A stretch of DNA of 64,000 nucleotides from Bacteroidota bacterium. GTDB taxonomy: Bacteria > Bacteroidota > Bacteroidia > Bacteroidales > ML635J-15. Below the pieces are notes generated by a model. It was not told the origin of the DNA, did no database searches, and worked only from the letters and a program-made list of their open reading frames with translations. Both the position numbers and the translations under genes were made by a program. The stretch lies in the NCBI GenBank assembly GCA_029558535.1, contig JAKQEK010000452.1, positions 124,001 to 188,000 on the forward strand, in the 5' to 3' direction. This document shows, in pieces, positions 7,425-16,612 of the stretch; within the stretch, counting starts at the first letter, position 1, and each line of letters begins with the position of its first letter.

Positions 7425-10229
7425 ATGCAGGCGACAGATAAAATATCACTAAGAGGGGTCAGAGTACATAATTTAAAAAACATTGACACAGATATTCCAC
7501 ACGGCAAACTAGTCGTTATTACCGGCTTGTCCGGTTCCGGAAAATCTTCACTGGCTTTCGACACTTTATTTGCTGAAGGTCAAAGACGATATGTCGAAAG
7601 CCTTTCTTCTTATGCACGCCAATTTTTGGGAAGAATGAATAAACCTGAAGTCGATTTTATTGACGGCATTCCTCCTGCCATTGCAATTCAACAAAAAACT
7701 AATAACCGTAATCCCAGATCTACTGTTGGTACCAGTACCGAAATATACGAATATCTAAAACTTCTATTTGCTCGAATTGGCAAAACAATCTCTCCTGTTT
7801 CCGGTGTTGAAGTTAAAAGACACTCTGTTGCTGATGTTGTAAATTCTATTCTTAATCTCCCCGAAGACTCCGTTGTTCTTATTTGTTTTCCGTATAAATT
7901 CAATCAAATACATACTCATCAAAAACAACTCGAATTAATTCTTCAACAAGGATACTCAAGAGTAGTTCACAAAAATGAAATTCTTAAAACAGAAGAGTTT
8001 TTGAAATATGATAAATTATCTGATGAAAACGAAATTCATATTATACTAGATCGTGTAATTGTTAAAGAATCTGATAATTTATATTCACGTCTTGCAGATT
8101 CGGTACAAACTGCATTTTTTGAAGGGAATGGTGAATGTTGTGTATTATCTATTGTAAATGAAAATATTAAAACACTCCATTTTTCAAATAAATTTGAGGC
8201 AGATGGAATCAACTTTGAACTACCAACTGAACATCTTTTCAGCTTTAACAATCCAATTGGAGCCTGTCCTTTATGCGAAGGATTTGGAAAAGTACTGGGG
8301 ATTGACGAAGATTTGGTAATCCCCAATAAAAGTCTTTCCGTTTATAATGACACGGTTATGTGCTGGAAAGGTGAAGTGATGCAGGAATGGAAAAATGCTT
8401 TTATTCGTAAATCAGCAAAATACAACTTTCCTGTTCATCGTCCATATTACGATCTCAATAATGATGAGAAAGAACTCTTATGGCGTGGCAATGAAGAAAT
8501 ATCCGGAATATACGCTTTCTTTGATTATCTTGAATCAAAAAAACAAAAGATACAATACCGGGTGATGATATCCCGCTACAGAGGTAAAACAACTTGCCCT
8601 GATTGTAAAGGCAAACGACTAAAAAAGGAAGCATTCTACGTAAAAATAAATGGTTTGTCTATTGCTGATATTATTGACATTTCCTTTACAGATTTGAGAG
8701 ATTTCTTTAAAAACCTAAAACTTAATGAATTTGAAAAAGGAGTTGCCGGAAGACTGATTGAAGAAATTTTAATCAGAATTGATTCAGTTATTGATGTTGG
8801 ATTATCATATTTAACCTTAAACAGACTTTCGTCAACACTTTCGGGAGGAGAATCACAAAGAATAAATCTGGCCACTGTCTTTGGATCAGGTCTGGTAGGT
8901 TCACTCTACATTTTGGACGAACCCAGTATTGGACTTCACTCAAGAGACACAGAAAACCTTATTAGAGTTCTGAAAAATCTTAGAGACAGATCAAACACAG
9001 TTGTAGTGGTAGAACATGATGAAGAAATAATTCGTTCTGCAGATTATATTATTGATATCGGACCACTTGCAGGCAATTTTGGAGGAGAAATTGTTTTTGC
9101 AGGAAATCTTAATGATATGCTAATGAATTCAGACTCTTTAACTGCAAAATATTTAAAAGGAGAAATTAAAAACCCAGTAACAATAAAAGCTAGCCCGTGG
9201 AAAAACTTTATCGAAATAAATGGTGCCAGACATAATAATTTAAAAAATATAGATGTTAAATTTCCGCTGGGAGTTATTACTGTCGTTACAGGTGTTAGTG
9301 GCTCGGGAAAAACAAGTCTTGTAAAAGGTATTTTATATCCTGCCTTAAAAAAACAATATGATTATATTTCTGATAAAACCGGTGAATTTACAAAATTAGA
9401 AGGTGATTTTAATTTGTGCAGCAATATCGAATACGTAGATCAAAACCCAATCGGAAAATCCTCGAGGTCAAATCCTGCTACATATATTAAAGCATTTGAC
9501 GAGATACGTAAACTTTTTGCCGATCAGAAACATGCCAAAGCTAATGGATATAAACCATCCCACTTCTCATTTAATGTTAGTGGTGGCCGTTGCGAAGTAT
9601 GTCAGGGAGAAGGAGAAATAACAGTAGAAATGCAATTCATGGCTGATGTTCACCTAACTTGCGAAGCATGTAATGGAAAAAAATTTAAGGAAGAAATTCT
9701 GGATGTAAAATATCATGATAAAAATATTTATGATATTCTGGAAATGCCTATTTCCGAAGCTGTTGAGTTTTTTGGTTCAAAAAAGGGAAACAGCGAAAAG
9801 AAAATTGCAGATTTATTACAAAACTATGTTAATGTCGGACTGGGTTATGTAAAACTCGGACAATCATCAAGTACTCTTAGCGGTGGAGAAAGCCAAAGAA
9901 TAAAACTGGCAAGTTTTCTTAGTTCTGCAAACATGAAATCCTCAATATTTATTTTCGACGAACCAACTACAGGACTACACTTTCACGATATAAGTAAATT
10001 GTTGCAATCTTTTGAACAAATGAAAGCCAAAGGACATACTCTTATTATTATTGAACATAATCCTGAGGTAATACGTTTCGCCGATTGGATTATTGATTTG
10101 GGTCCCGGAGGTGGTGATTTAGGCGGAAATCTTATATTCACAGGAACTCCGCAAGACTTGCAAAAGTGTAAAGAATCTGTAACTTCCCGTGTTTTGTATA
10201 ATAATTACAAAACTGCTTTGCATCTTTAA
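7425..10229 (+). CDS. uvrA: Excinuclease ABC subunit A
   Basis: UvrA finds DNA damage and loads UvrB in nucleotide excision repair. The start is ATG 7425; a TTG seven codons earlier is less likely. Walker A motifs are [10 protein letters not shown] near the N-terminus and [10 protein letters not shown] near residue 630; two ABC signatures (LSGGESQR) and two Walker B/DEP motifs are present. The second zinc module is complete (CEVCQGEGE and CEACNGKK, about 725-755). The first keeps only its distal CPLCEGFG pair: the proximal CxxC is replaced by FEADGINFE. As far as I recall, this loss is common in the phylum. The 934-residue length is normal. It appears monocistronic. Confidence 0.96.
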   Translation: MQATDKISLRGVRVHNLKNIDTDIPHGKLVVITGLSGSGKSSLAFDTLFAEGQRRYVESLSSYARQFLGRMNKPEVDFIDGIPPAIAIQQKTNNRNPRSTVGTSTEIYEYLKLLFARIGKTISPVSGVEVKRHSVADVVNSILNLPEDSVVLICFPYKFNQIHTHQKQLELILQQGYSRVVHKNEILKTEEFLKYDKLSDENEIHIILDRVIVKESDNLYSRLADSVQTAFFEGNGECCVLSIVNENIKTLHFSNKFEADGINFELPTEHLFSFNNPIGACPLCEGFGKVLGIDEDLVIPNKSLSVYNDTVMCWKGEVMQEWKNAFIRKSAKYNFPVHRPYYDLNNDEKELLWRGNEEISGIYAFFDYLESKKQKIQYRVMISRYRGKTTCPDCKGKRLKKEAFYVKINGLSIADIIDISFTDLRDFFKNLKLNEFEKGVAGRLIEEILIRIDSVIDVGLSYLTLNRLSSTLSGGESQRINLATVFGSGLVGSLYILDEPSIGLHSRDTENLIRVLKNLRDRSNTVVVVEHDEEIIRSADYIIDIGPLAGNFGGEIVFAGNLNDMLMNSDSLTAKYLKGEIKNPVTIKASPWKNFIEINGARHNNLKNIDVKFPLGVITVVTGVSGSGKTSLVKGILYPALKKQYDYISDKTGEFTKLEGDFNLCSNIEYVDQNPIGKSSRSNPATYIKAFDEIRKLFADQKHAKANGYKPSHFSFNVSGGRCEVCQGEGEITVEMQFMADVHLTCEACNGKKFKEEILDVKYHDKNIYDILEMPISEAVEFFGSKKGNSEKKIADLLQNYVNVGLGYVKLGQSSSTLSGGESQRIKLASFLSSANMKSSIFIFDEPTTGLHFHDISKLLQSFEQMKAKGHTLIIIEHNPEVIRFADWIIDLGPGGGDLGGNLIFTGTPQDLQKCKESVTSRVLYNNYKTALHL

Positions 10230-10250
10230 TTTTTTGTCGAAAATAAACAG

Positions 10251-10258
10251 TAATTTTG
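10251..10258 (+). promoter_or_regulatory. -7 promoter element upstream of the EF-G gene
   Basis: TAATTTTG matches the Bacteroidota -7 consensus TAnnTTTG about 100 bases before the EF-G start. I see no well-spaced -33 TTTG, so only the -7 element is claimed. A leader of roughly 90 bases would result. Confidence 0.4.
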
Positions 10259-10356
10259 CAAACTTTTTCAGTTTTGATTATTCACAGGCTTGCTACATCG
10301 CAAATTCATTGATTATCAACAGATTAAGAAACAAATTTTAATTTATTAGAATAAAA

Positions 10357-12429
10357 ATGTCATTAAACAAATTAAGAAACATCGGAATTGCTGCTCATAT
10401 TGATGCAGGGAAAACTACTGTTACAGAAAGAATACTTTTTTTTACGGGGACAAATAGAAAAACAGGTGAAACTCATGATGGTGCTGCCACTATGGACTTC
10501 ATGAAGCAAGAACAAGAACGTGGAATCACAATTGCTTCGGCAGCAATTACCTGCAAATGGGACGATCATCAGATAAATCTAATTGATACTCCCGGACATG
10601 TTGACTTTACTATAGAAGTAGAACGTTCTTTGAGAGTTATTGATGGGATGATAGCTGTTTTTTGTGCTGTTGGTGGTGTAGAGCCTCAAAGCGAAACCGT
10701 ATGGAATCAGGCTGATCGTTATCGAGTGCCCAGAATTGCCTTTATTAACAAAATGGACAGAACAGGTGCAAATTTCGAAGAAGCAGTAAATCAGATGAAC
10801 AAATACCTTGACGCTAATGCAGTTCCTCTTCAAATACCTATGGGTGCAGAAGATAACTATTTAGGGACAATTGATATTGTTAAAAAAATAGCATACACTT
10901 TTGAAAATAATCTGAGAAACGAAATTGAAATTCCTGCCGAATACATTGAAGCTGTTAATTCTGCCAGAAATTTTCTTGTAGAAAAACTTGCAGATTTTAA
11001 TGACGAAATAATGGAATACTATTTCGATGGAAAAGAAATATCTGCTGATATGCTTATGAATGCATGCAGACAGGCAACATTAAAACTACTCATCACACCT
11101 GTTTTCTGCGGTGCTGCATATAAAAATATCGGAATTCAGCTTCTTCTCGATGCTGTTGTTAATTATTTGCCTTCTCCAATTGATGTAGGTGTTGTTATTG
11201 GTCACGATATGAATGTTGAAGACAAAACTCATACCCGAAATCCATCAAATAATGAAAGCTTCTCTGCCCTTGCATTTAAACTGATAAACGATCCTTATGT
11301 CGGTCAGCAAACATTTATAAGAATATTTTCAGGAAAACTTGTAAATGGAATGCAGATTTACAATTCATCAAAACTAAAATATGAAAGAGTCGGAAGGATT
11401 TTTAGAATTAAAGCAAAAGAACGCGAAGAAATTCATGAAGCCGGAGCCGGCGAAATTGTTGCTTTGGTTGGAATGAAATTTACCAAAACCGGTGACACAC
11501 TATGTGACCCTGACAATCAATTATTGTTGGAATCTATTCATATCCCTGTGTCAGTAATTGAACTAAAAATTCAACCTGCCAAACAAAAAGACAAAGAAAA
11601 ACTTGGCGAAGCACTGTCGAAACTTGTGAATGAAGACCCCTCCTTTAAAGCCAGATTCGATGAAGAAACAGAAGAAACTATCATTTCGGGAATGGGTGAA
11701 CTGCATCTCGAAATTATTGTTGACAGGCTAAAAGACGAATTTAAAGTTGATGTAGAAGTAGGCGAACCTTCGGTTGCGTTCCGTGAAACTATTACAGAAA
11801 TTGTTGAATCCAACTATAAGCATTCTAAACAGACAGGTGGTAAAGGACAATTTGCTCATACACTTATCAGAATGGAACCTAATTCAGGAAATGGTTACGA
11901 ATATGTAAACCTGATTAAAGGAGGTACAATTCCGGGCGAATATATTCCATCTGTTGATAAAGGTATTCGTAAAATTATGGATAGAGGCATTTTAGCCGGA
12001 TTCCCGATAGTGGACGTTAAAGTAGTCTTGTTCGACGGTGCATATCATCCTGTAGATTCATCAGATATGGCTTTTCAGGTATGTGCTCAGGAATGTTTTA
12101 AACAAGGATTTAAAAAAGCCAAACCTGTTTTATTAGAACCTATGATGAAAATCGAAGTAAATACTCCGGACGAATATATTGGTGATGTTGTCGGAAATTT
12201 AAACAGAAGACGTGGTAAAATAGAATCTATGAGGCGTTATCGTAAAGGTTCACAAAAAATTATCGGACTGGTTCCATTAATGGAAATGTTTGGTTATTCT
12301 ACTCAATTAAGAAATATTAGTTCAGGTCGTGCAAATTATTCAATGGAATTTTATAAGTATATGTTACTCCCAATTGCAGTACAGGAGGATGTCCTCAAAA
12401 ATTTAGAAGCAAAGAAGCAAAACAAATAA
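10357..12429 (+). CDS. fusA: Translation elongation factor G
   Basis: This 690-residue GTPase drives ribosomal translocation. The G1 motif AHIDAGKTT is near residue 13, the switch region has [10 protein letters not shown]3 is DTPGHVDF and G4 is NKMDR. Domains II-V follow, including GMGELHLEI and a C-terminal [13 protein letters not shown] region. It is not in a str operon here: no rpsL, rpsG or tuf is nearby. The C-terminal wording ([18 protein letters not shown]) differs from the usual main EF-G. It could be the phylum's second EF-G form rather than the main one; I cannot decide without a tree. The following S1-protein gene is 32 bases downstream. Confidence 0.92.
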   Translation: MSLNKLRNIGIAAHIDAGKTTVTERILFFTGTNRKTGETHDGAATMDFMKQEQERGITIASAAITCKWDDHQINLIDTPGHVDFTIEVERSLRVIDGMIAVFCAVGGVEPQSETVWNQADRYRVPRIAFINKMDRTGANFEEAVNQMNKYLDANAVPLQIPMGAEDNYLGTIDIVKKIAYTFENNLRNEIEIPAEYIEAVNSARNFLVEKLADFNDEIMEYYFDGKEISADMLMNACRQATLKLLITPVFCGAAYKNIGIQLLLDAVVNYLPSPIDVGVVIGHDMNVEDKTHTRNPSNNESFSALAFKLINDPYVGQQTFIRIFSGKLVNGMQIYNSSKLKYERVGRIFRIKAKEREEIHEAGAGEIVALVGMKFTKTGDTLCDPDNQLLLESIHIPVSVIELKIQPAKQKDKEKLGEALSKLVNEDPSFKARFDEETEETIISGMGELHLEIIVDRLKDEFKVDVEVGEPSVAFRETITEIVESNYKHSKQTGGKGQFAHTLIRMEPNSGNGYEYVNLIKGGTIPGEYIPSVDKGIRKIMDRGILAGFPIVDVKVVLFDGAYHPVDSSDMAFQVCAQECFKQGFKKAKPVLLEPMMKIEVNTPDEYIGDVVGNLNRRRGKIESMRRYRKGSQKIIGLVPLMEMFGYSTQLRNISSGRANYSMEFYKYMLLPIAVQEDVLKNLEAKKQNK

Positions 12430-12461
12430 TAAACAATTATCTTTACAAAAATTTCATTACA

Positions 12462-13301
12462 ATGCCTATAGCAGGAAAAAATAACAGTCTGAAAGTTATC
12501 AAAGTTAACGGAGATATTTTAACTTTTGATGCCGGCAAATACGGCGAAATAGAAGTTGTTAACAACGATTTAATTTTAAAATATACCGAAGGTCAATTTA
12601 CTGACGTATTTCTACTTCCCGATTCCGACGGCACTATTAAGGGATTTCTTGGACAGGCAATAGTCAATGCCGGTGAGTTTGCCAAACTCAAAGTAGTTGC
12701 AAATACGAAATTCGGTAGTTTCTTTGACATGGGTATTGAAAAAGACCTGTTTTGCCCTTTTGCCGAGCAAAAAACAACGCTTGAAATAAATTCTTATTAT
12801 CTCGTTTATGTTTATATTGACGAAATAACAAACAGACTGTCTGCATCAACCCGTATAGATAAATTTATTTCTGATGAGAAACCCGACCTGACAGAACAGC
12901 AATCGGTTAATATTATTATCTTAAATAAATCACAACTGGGTTATAATGCTATTGTTGAAAATAAGTACTACGGTTTACTTTATGATAATGAAGTTTTTAA
13001 AGAATTAAAACCCGGACAAAAACATACTGCTATCATAAAAAAAATACGAGAAGACAATAAAATTGACTTAAGACTATACAAAAATGATCATAATGACATT
13101 TCAGAGTTTGAGACAATGATATTAAATTATTTAAAAGCTCACGAAGGAAAAATGACTTTAAACGATGAATCTGACCCTCAGGACATATACGATGTTTTTG
13201 GAATATCAAAAAAGAACTTTAAGAAAGCACTAGGGGCTTTATATCGTAAGGGCGTTATTGATCTTAAAGATAAAATTATCAAATTATTGGATAACGCTTA
13301 A
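12462..13301 (+). CDS. CvfB-like S1 RNA-binding protein
   Basis: The 279 residues have the order seen in CvfB/YitL proteins: N-terminal S1-like barrels, including the characteristic KFGSFFDMGIEKDLFCPF stretch (about 85-105), a further S1-like segment near 165-205, and a C-terminal winged helix (about 215-279, with a DIYDVFGISKKNFKKALGALY turn). Family members bind RNA and influence expression of other genes in Firmicutes. The role in Bacteroidota is unknown to me. It lies 32 bases after the EF-G gene and is probably co-transcribed, which fits a translation-related role. Confidence 0.85.
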   Translation: MPIAGKNNSLKVIKVNGDILTFDAGKYGEIEVVNNDLILKYTEGQFTDVFLLPDSDGTIKGFLGQAIVNAGEFAKLKVVANTKFGSFFDMGIEKDLFCPFAEQKTTLEINSYYLVYVYIDEITNRLSASTRIDKFISDEKPDLTEQQSVNIIILNKSQLGYNAIVENKYYGLLYDNEVFKELKPGQKHTAIIKKIREDNKIDLRLYKNDHNDISEFETMILNYLKAHEGKMTLNDESDPQDIYDVFGISKKNFKKALGALYRKGVIDLKDKIIKLLDNA

Positions 13302-13441
13302 TCTTAATCTTTCGGTTACATATCATTTTTATTTCTTTGATATAAAAATCATTTTTCTAACAAAAACTGCATTTTTTATAAAAAAACTTAGCTTTTTTTG
13401 GTTTTGAATTGAAAAAAACCTTTATTTTGTAGTTAGATTAA

Positions 13442-13472
13442 AAACACCTAACCCTGTGTTTATAATCTAGGG
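13442..13472 (+). promoter_or_regulatory. Possible H-type pseudoknot in the RRM gene leader
   Basis: Bases 13442-13447 (AAACAC) can pair with 13456-13461 (GTGTTT). The hairpin loop's CCCT (13452-13455) can pair with AGGG (13469-13472). The loops are 4 and 7 nt and the stems would stack, which is the H-type pseudoknot arrangement. It lies about 30 bases before the start codon at 13505, downstream of a weak -7-like TATTTTG at 13423-13429. It could be an autoregulatory site, but short pairings arise by chance in AT-rich leaders. Confidence 0.35.
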
Positions 13473-13504
13473 AATTAAATTATGTTTTTACTAAATTATT
13501 TTTT

Positions 13505-13759
13505 ATGAATTTATTTGTCGCCAACCTTCACCCTTCAACCAGAGGAGAAGACTTACAAAATTTATTTTCAAAGTTCGGCAGTGTTGTATCTGCAAAAGTT
13601 ATCATGGACAAACAAACCGGCAACTCAAAACGCTATGGTTTTGTTGAATTTGACAACGATGACGAAGGATACGCTGCAATTACCGAATTAAATGAAAAAG
13701 ACTTCCAAGGTAATCAGATTGTTGTAAAAGTTGCCCAGCCTAAACCTGCCGGTCAGTAA
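13505..13759 (+). CDS. Single-domain RRM RNA-binding protein
   Basis: The 84-residue protein is almost entirely one RNA recognition motif. RNP2 is LFVANLH (residues 3-9) and RNP1 is KRYGFVEF (about 39-46). The aromatic positions are partly conserved: RNP2 has Phe and RNP1 has Tyr and Phe. These small proteins are common in Bacteroidota, where they act as global RNA-binding regulators (RbpA/RbpB type) in place of Hfq. The 203-base upstream gap, a possible pseudoknot and a strong terminator show an independent short transcript, probably abundant. Confidence 0.93.
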   Translation: MNLFVANLHPSTRGEDLQNLFSKFGSVVSAKVIMDKQTGNSKRYGFVEFDNDDEGYAAITELNEKDFQGNQIVVKVAQPKPAGQ

Positions 13760-13787
13760 ACAAAACAACATCTGGATTAAAAAACTT

Positions 13788-13811
13788 AAGCGGGTTTGAC
13801 CCGCTTTTTTT
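13788..13811 (+). terminator. Rho-independent terminator of the RRM gene
   Basis: AAGCGGGT and ACCCGCTT form an 8-bp stem with a TTG loop, followed by a T run. It ends at the stop of the convergent gene and may serve one or both directions; the T run is clear only on the plus strand. Confidence 0.9.
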
Positions 13812-14679
13812 ATTCAAATTGTGATAATATTTCGTTAAAATCTTCCCTAATCATATCTGCATTACTCCAAAATTCCTCTTCAGTTTTGGGAAGATTGTCT
13901 TTACCGTATATCACTCTAAAAGGATAGTTACGAACACAATATAGTCTTAATTCCGGAGTCTCATTATTGGCAGTGTAATATGCAAAATACAATTTTCTGT
14001 TATCCAGATAGTACTCTTTAGTAATATCATTTTTAACAACAATCTTAACTAAATCCTTACCATTATAATAACCTATTGCATTCTCCTTTACTAACATTAT
14101 TAGTGATTTATTTTCATTTGTCAACTTATACTTTTCCCTTACAATTTGAAGTTCTTTGTTGTAATTTGGTATTCCAATCAAATTACTGCATACATCAAGT
14201 TGAGTACTAGATCTGGCAAGAATATCAGTAGTTTTAAAATAATTACCATCATCGTTGATAAAATAATTATTTGTAAGTTCTCCTTCTCCACTACTCCTAA
14301 TTAAACTTGCATCATTATTTACAAATTTATATATAAGTTCTGATTTACCTGCTTTGTAAATATAATACTCCAGGTTTTGAAAAACATCATAAATAAAAAA
14401 CTCTGTGTATTCAATAGCAGAAATATTCCAATGAACAGAAATCATACTCAATGATTCCTCAAACCGGTGACTGTAAGAATAATGAAACGCTTTTTCGCAC
14501 CTGTAAACACCAACTGCGCACCAAGGGTCATCATCATAATTCTTGCATATAATATCGGTATAAAGCATATTTGTATCAGAAAATTCTGCCAGGTATTCAT
14601 ATCCTCTACGGGAATCAATTTGCGAGAAAATATTCAAACTAATTATTAATAGACCTACAATTATTACATTTCTTTTCAT
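13810..14679 (-). CDS. Secreted protein of unknown function, paralogue A
   Basis: The 289-residue protein has a signal peptide (MKRNVIIVGLLIISLNIFSQ) and no membrane segment after it. I recognise no family. It is related to the neighbouring gene at 14744-15616. The clearest shared stretch is AIGYYNGKDLVKIV here against AIGYYKGKELVKIV there, followed by aligned KxEYY, tyrosine-rich and FRVI/FKVI strands near the C-terminus. The many aromatic beta strands suggest a periplasmic or lipid-free outer-surface beta-fold. The tandem arrangement suggests duplication and divergence. It ends against the RRM terminator. Confidence 0.75.
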   Translation of the reverse strand: MKRNVIIVGLLIISLNIFSQIDSRRGYEYLAEFSDTNMLYTDIICKNYDDDPWCAVGVYRCEKAFHYSYSHRFEESLSMISVHWNISAIEYTEFFIYDVFQNLEYYIYKAGKSELIYKFVNNDASLIRSSGEGELTNNYFINDDGNYFKTTDILARSSTQLDVCSNLIGIPNYNKELQIVREKYKLTNENKSLIMLVKENAIGYYNGKDLVKIVVKNDITKEYYLDNRKLYFAYYTANNETPELRLYCVRNYPFRVIYGKDNLPKTEEEFWSNADMIREDFNEILSQFE

Positions 14680-14743
14680 CCGTTATTGTTTTATAATTTG
14701 CAAGTTAGTAATTTCTTCTTAAAAAATAATATTTAATATACTC

Positions 14744-15616
14744 CTAGTTTGAAAATTGCCATAACAATTCTTCAATGTGCATTGGAATAAAAAATATACT
14801 TTCAAAGAATCGGGCATCTTTTCTATTAATATCTTCGCCTTCTATAATCACTTTAAATGCTCTGTTCTTATAAAAAAACACTTTGGTTTTCTTGTAATAA
14901 TCATTACTATCGCTAGAAACAAAAATTAAACTTCCATTTTCGAAATAGTATTCAATTTTTCTGTCTTGCTTCCAAACAATTTTTACTAATTCTTTCCCCT
15001 TATAATATCCAATTGCACCTTCAATATTTTTTGACACTAATGAATTATCAGAATTTATATTCTTGCAAATCATTTCCACTCTGTCAGTTTCTAGTGAAAT
15101 ATTTGGATAGCTCCTCATCACATTAAGATGATTTAGCAATTTATTCAACCTTTCCGTTGCTGAACTGAACTCAAAATATGTTTTTGTGTCAATAAAATAC
15201 ATCCAGTCATCTAACAAATCTATATTGGTATTATTTAAAAATTCTGCTGAACTACCATTATATTTTACAACTATTTCTACATCAGAGTACTTCAAAAAAT
15301 AATATTTTAAAACTTGTTGATCGTCAAAAATATAATACTCTGTTTTTTCTCTGGACTCCTGAATATTGACCTCAGAAATCATGATTGGGTAATAGTCATA
15401 TTCAATAGCCCATTGATAATAAAAGGTAATTTCATCATAATAATTCCCTAATATTGGCCATTGTTCCTTCTCCGAATTCTTTATAACTTTATCTGTAAAT
15501 AGTGTCTCCTCTCCTGCTATCTGTTTTGCATAAATCATTGCTAACTCATCAATATTTTGAGAAAACAAAGGAGATACAAACAAAAACGACAATAAAATAA
15601 TAATTACTTTTTTCAT
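14744..15616 (-). CDS. Secreted protein of unknown function, paralogue B
   Basis: This 290-residue protein has the signal peptide MKKVIIILLSFLFVSPLFSQ. It matches the next gene downstream in length, layout and the conserved AIGYYKGKELVKIV block (about residues 202-215). Overall identity by eye is low, so the duplication is old. Both contain several YYxF/EYYIFDDQ strands that may be a repeated toxin-immunity-like or MORN-like beta motif, but that is a guess. The 64-base gap suggests one transcript for the two. Confidence 0.75.
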   Translation of the reverse strand: MKKVIIILLSFLFVSPLFSQNIDELAMIYAKQIAGEETLFTDKVIKNSEKEQWPILGNYYDEITFYYQWAIEYDYYPIMISEVNIQESREKTEYYIFDDQQVLKYYFLKYSDVEIVVKYNGSSAEFLNNTNIDLLDDWMYFIDTKTYFEFSSATERLNKLLNHLNVMRSYPNISLETDRVEMICKNINSDNSLVSKNIEGAIGYYKGKELVKIVWKQDRKIEYYFENGSLIFVSSDSNDYYKKTKVFFYKNRAFKVIIEGEDINRKDARFFESIFFIPMHIEELLWQFSN

Positions 15617-15678
15617 TTGATTCGGGTTTTAAATTAATAATCAAGTTTCTAAATAAAGTTCCATTTTACAAAATAAAT

Positions 15679-16542
15679 CTATTCTTCAATCCATTTAAAA
15701 ATTACCGGTTCAACAGTATAACCTTTGTTTCTTAGTAACGCTATAATACCTGTATCTCCCGGCAAATGAGCCGCGCCAACAGCACAGAACAAGCTGTGTT
15801 TTTTGGATATTTTTATAAAGTTCTTTACCATCCCAACATTTCTGTCTATAAGAAAAGCTTTATTAAATTCAGCGGGAAGAGCTGTATCATTTGTCATGTC
15901 AAACAAATGTTCCAGATTAAAATTCATATATTCTACAAGCATTTCATCAAGTTTTTCCACATCGTTATTACCTGTAGTATCTGTCAATCCTTCAAACAAC
16001 ATTTCAGCCTGTTCTTTAAGACTTATAGCATCAATGGCATTTATTTGGTCGGAAAATTTTTCCACTCCAAAACAAAACTTGCCGGACTCTCTTGCTTTTT
16101 TAAGAAAATACAAGTCCAAAGCCAAATCCATATCCTGTTTCATATTCATCTGCATCAACTGACTTGAAAGAAAAAACGGTTTCATTTTATTGTACAGCAG
16201 CAGACCCGACCCTGTTGTTGCCTTAACGATACTATCAAGGATTTTGTACTGTTCACTGGTCAATAGCTTATCCAGACTATTATCTTTCATGAGCATCGCA
16301 TCCTTTATTTCATTCTGATCCAACTCATCCATCAGAATTTCCATTGCAAAAGCATCACAGGATTCAAATGCATTGGTCACAGTTTCATCAAACGAAAAAA
16401 CACGCTTATCCTGAATATGAATTGTGCCATAAATATATGACGGCGATTTTATTTTTTTACCACTTATTTTCCATAGTAATGATTGAGCTCCAGCTAAATT
16501 AGTAAATGCTATAGCAAATAAAACAAATAATAAACTTTTCAT
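15679..16542 (-). CDS. TraB/GumN family protein, exported
   Basis: I prefer the start at 16542, because the residues from there form a proper signal peptide (MKSLLFVLFAIAFTNLAGAQ). The mature protein begins LLWKISGKKIKSPSYIYGTIH, the hallmark start of the TraB/GumN (PF01963-type) family with its GTIH motif. It later has the second conserved GAAHLPGDTGIIALL block near the C-terminus. The conserved His residues of both blocks have been proposed to form a metal-dependent protease-like site. The substrate is unknown. It lies downstream of the MFS gene but is separated from it by a terminator. Confidence 0.88.
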   Translation of the reverse strand: MKSLLFVLFAIAFTNLAGAQSLLWKISGKKIKSPSYIYGTIHIQDKRVFSFDETVTNAFESCDAFAMEILMDELDQNEIKDAMLMKDNSLDKLLTSEQYKILDSIVKATTGSGLLLYNKMKPFFLSSQLMQMNMKQDMDLALDLYFLKKARESGKFCFGVEKFSDQINAIDAISLKEQAEMLFEGLTDTTGNNDVEKLDEMLVEYMNFNLEHLFDMTNDTALPAEFNKAFLIDRNVGMVKNFIKISKKHSLFCAVGAAHLPGDTGIIALLRNKGYTVEPVIFKWIEE

Positions 16543-16554
16543 AATTGACAAATT

Positions 16555-16590
16555 AAAAAATGCCCTCAAATTTATATAAAAATGAGGGCA
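16555..16590 (-). terminator. Rho-independent terminator of the MFS gene
   Basis: On the minus strand, TGCCCTCA and TGAGGGCA form an 8-bp stem (16590-16583 with 16568-16561) followed by T6. It lies between the stop of the MFS gene and the start of the TraB gene, so they are separate transcripts. Confidence 0.88.
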
Positions 16591-16612
16591 GATTCAAAAT
16601 ATTTATAATTAA

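Noticed and set aside
15766-16167. Two plus-strand frames of 119-133 codons opposite the TraB/GumN gene
   Set aside because: They are antisense shadows of a gene with clear family motifs.
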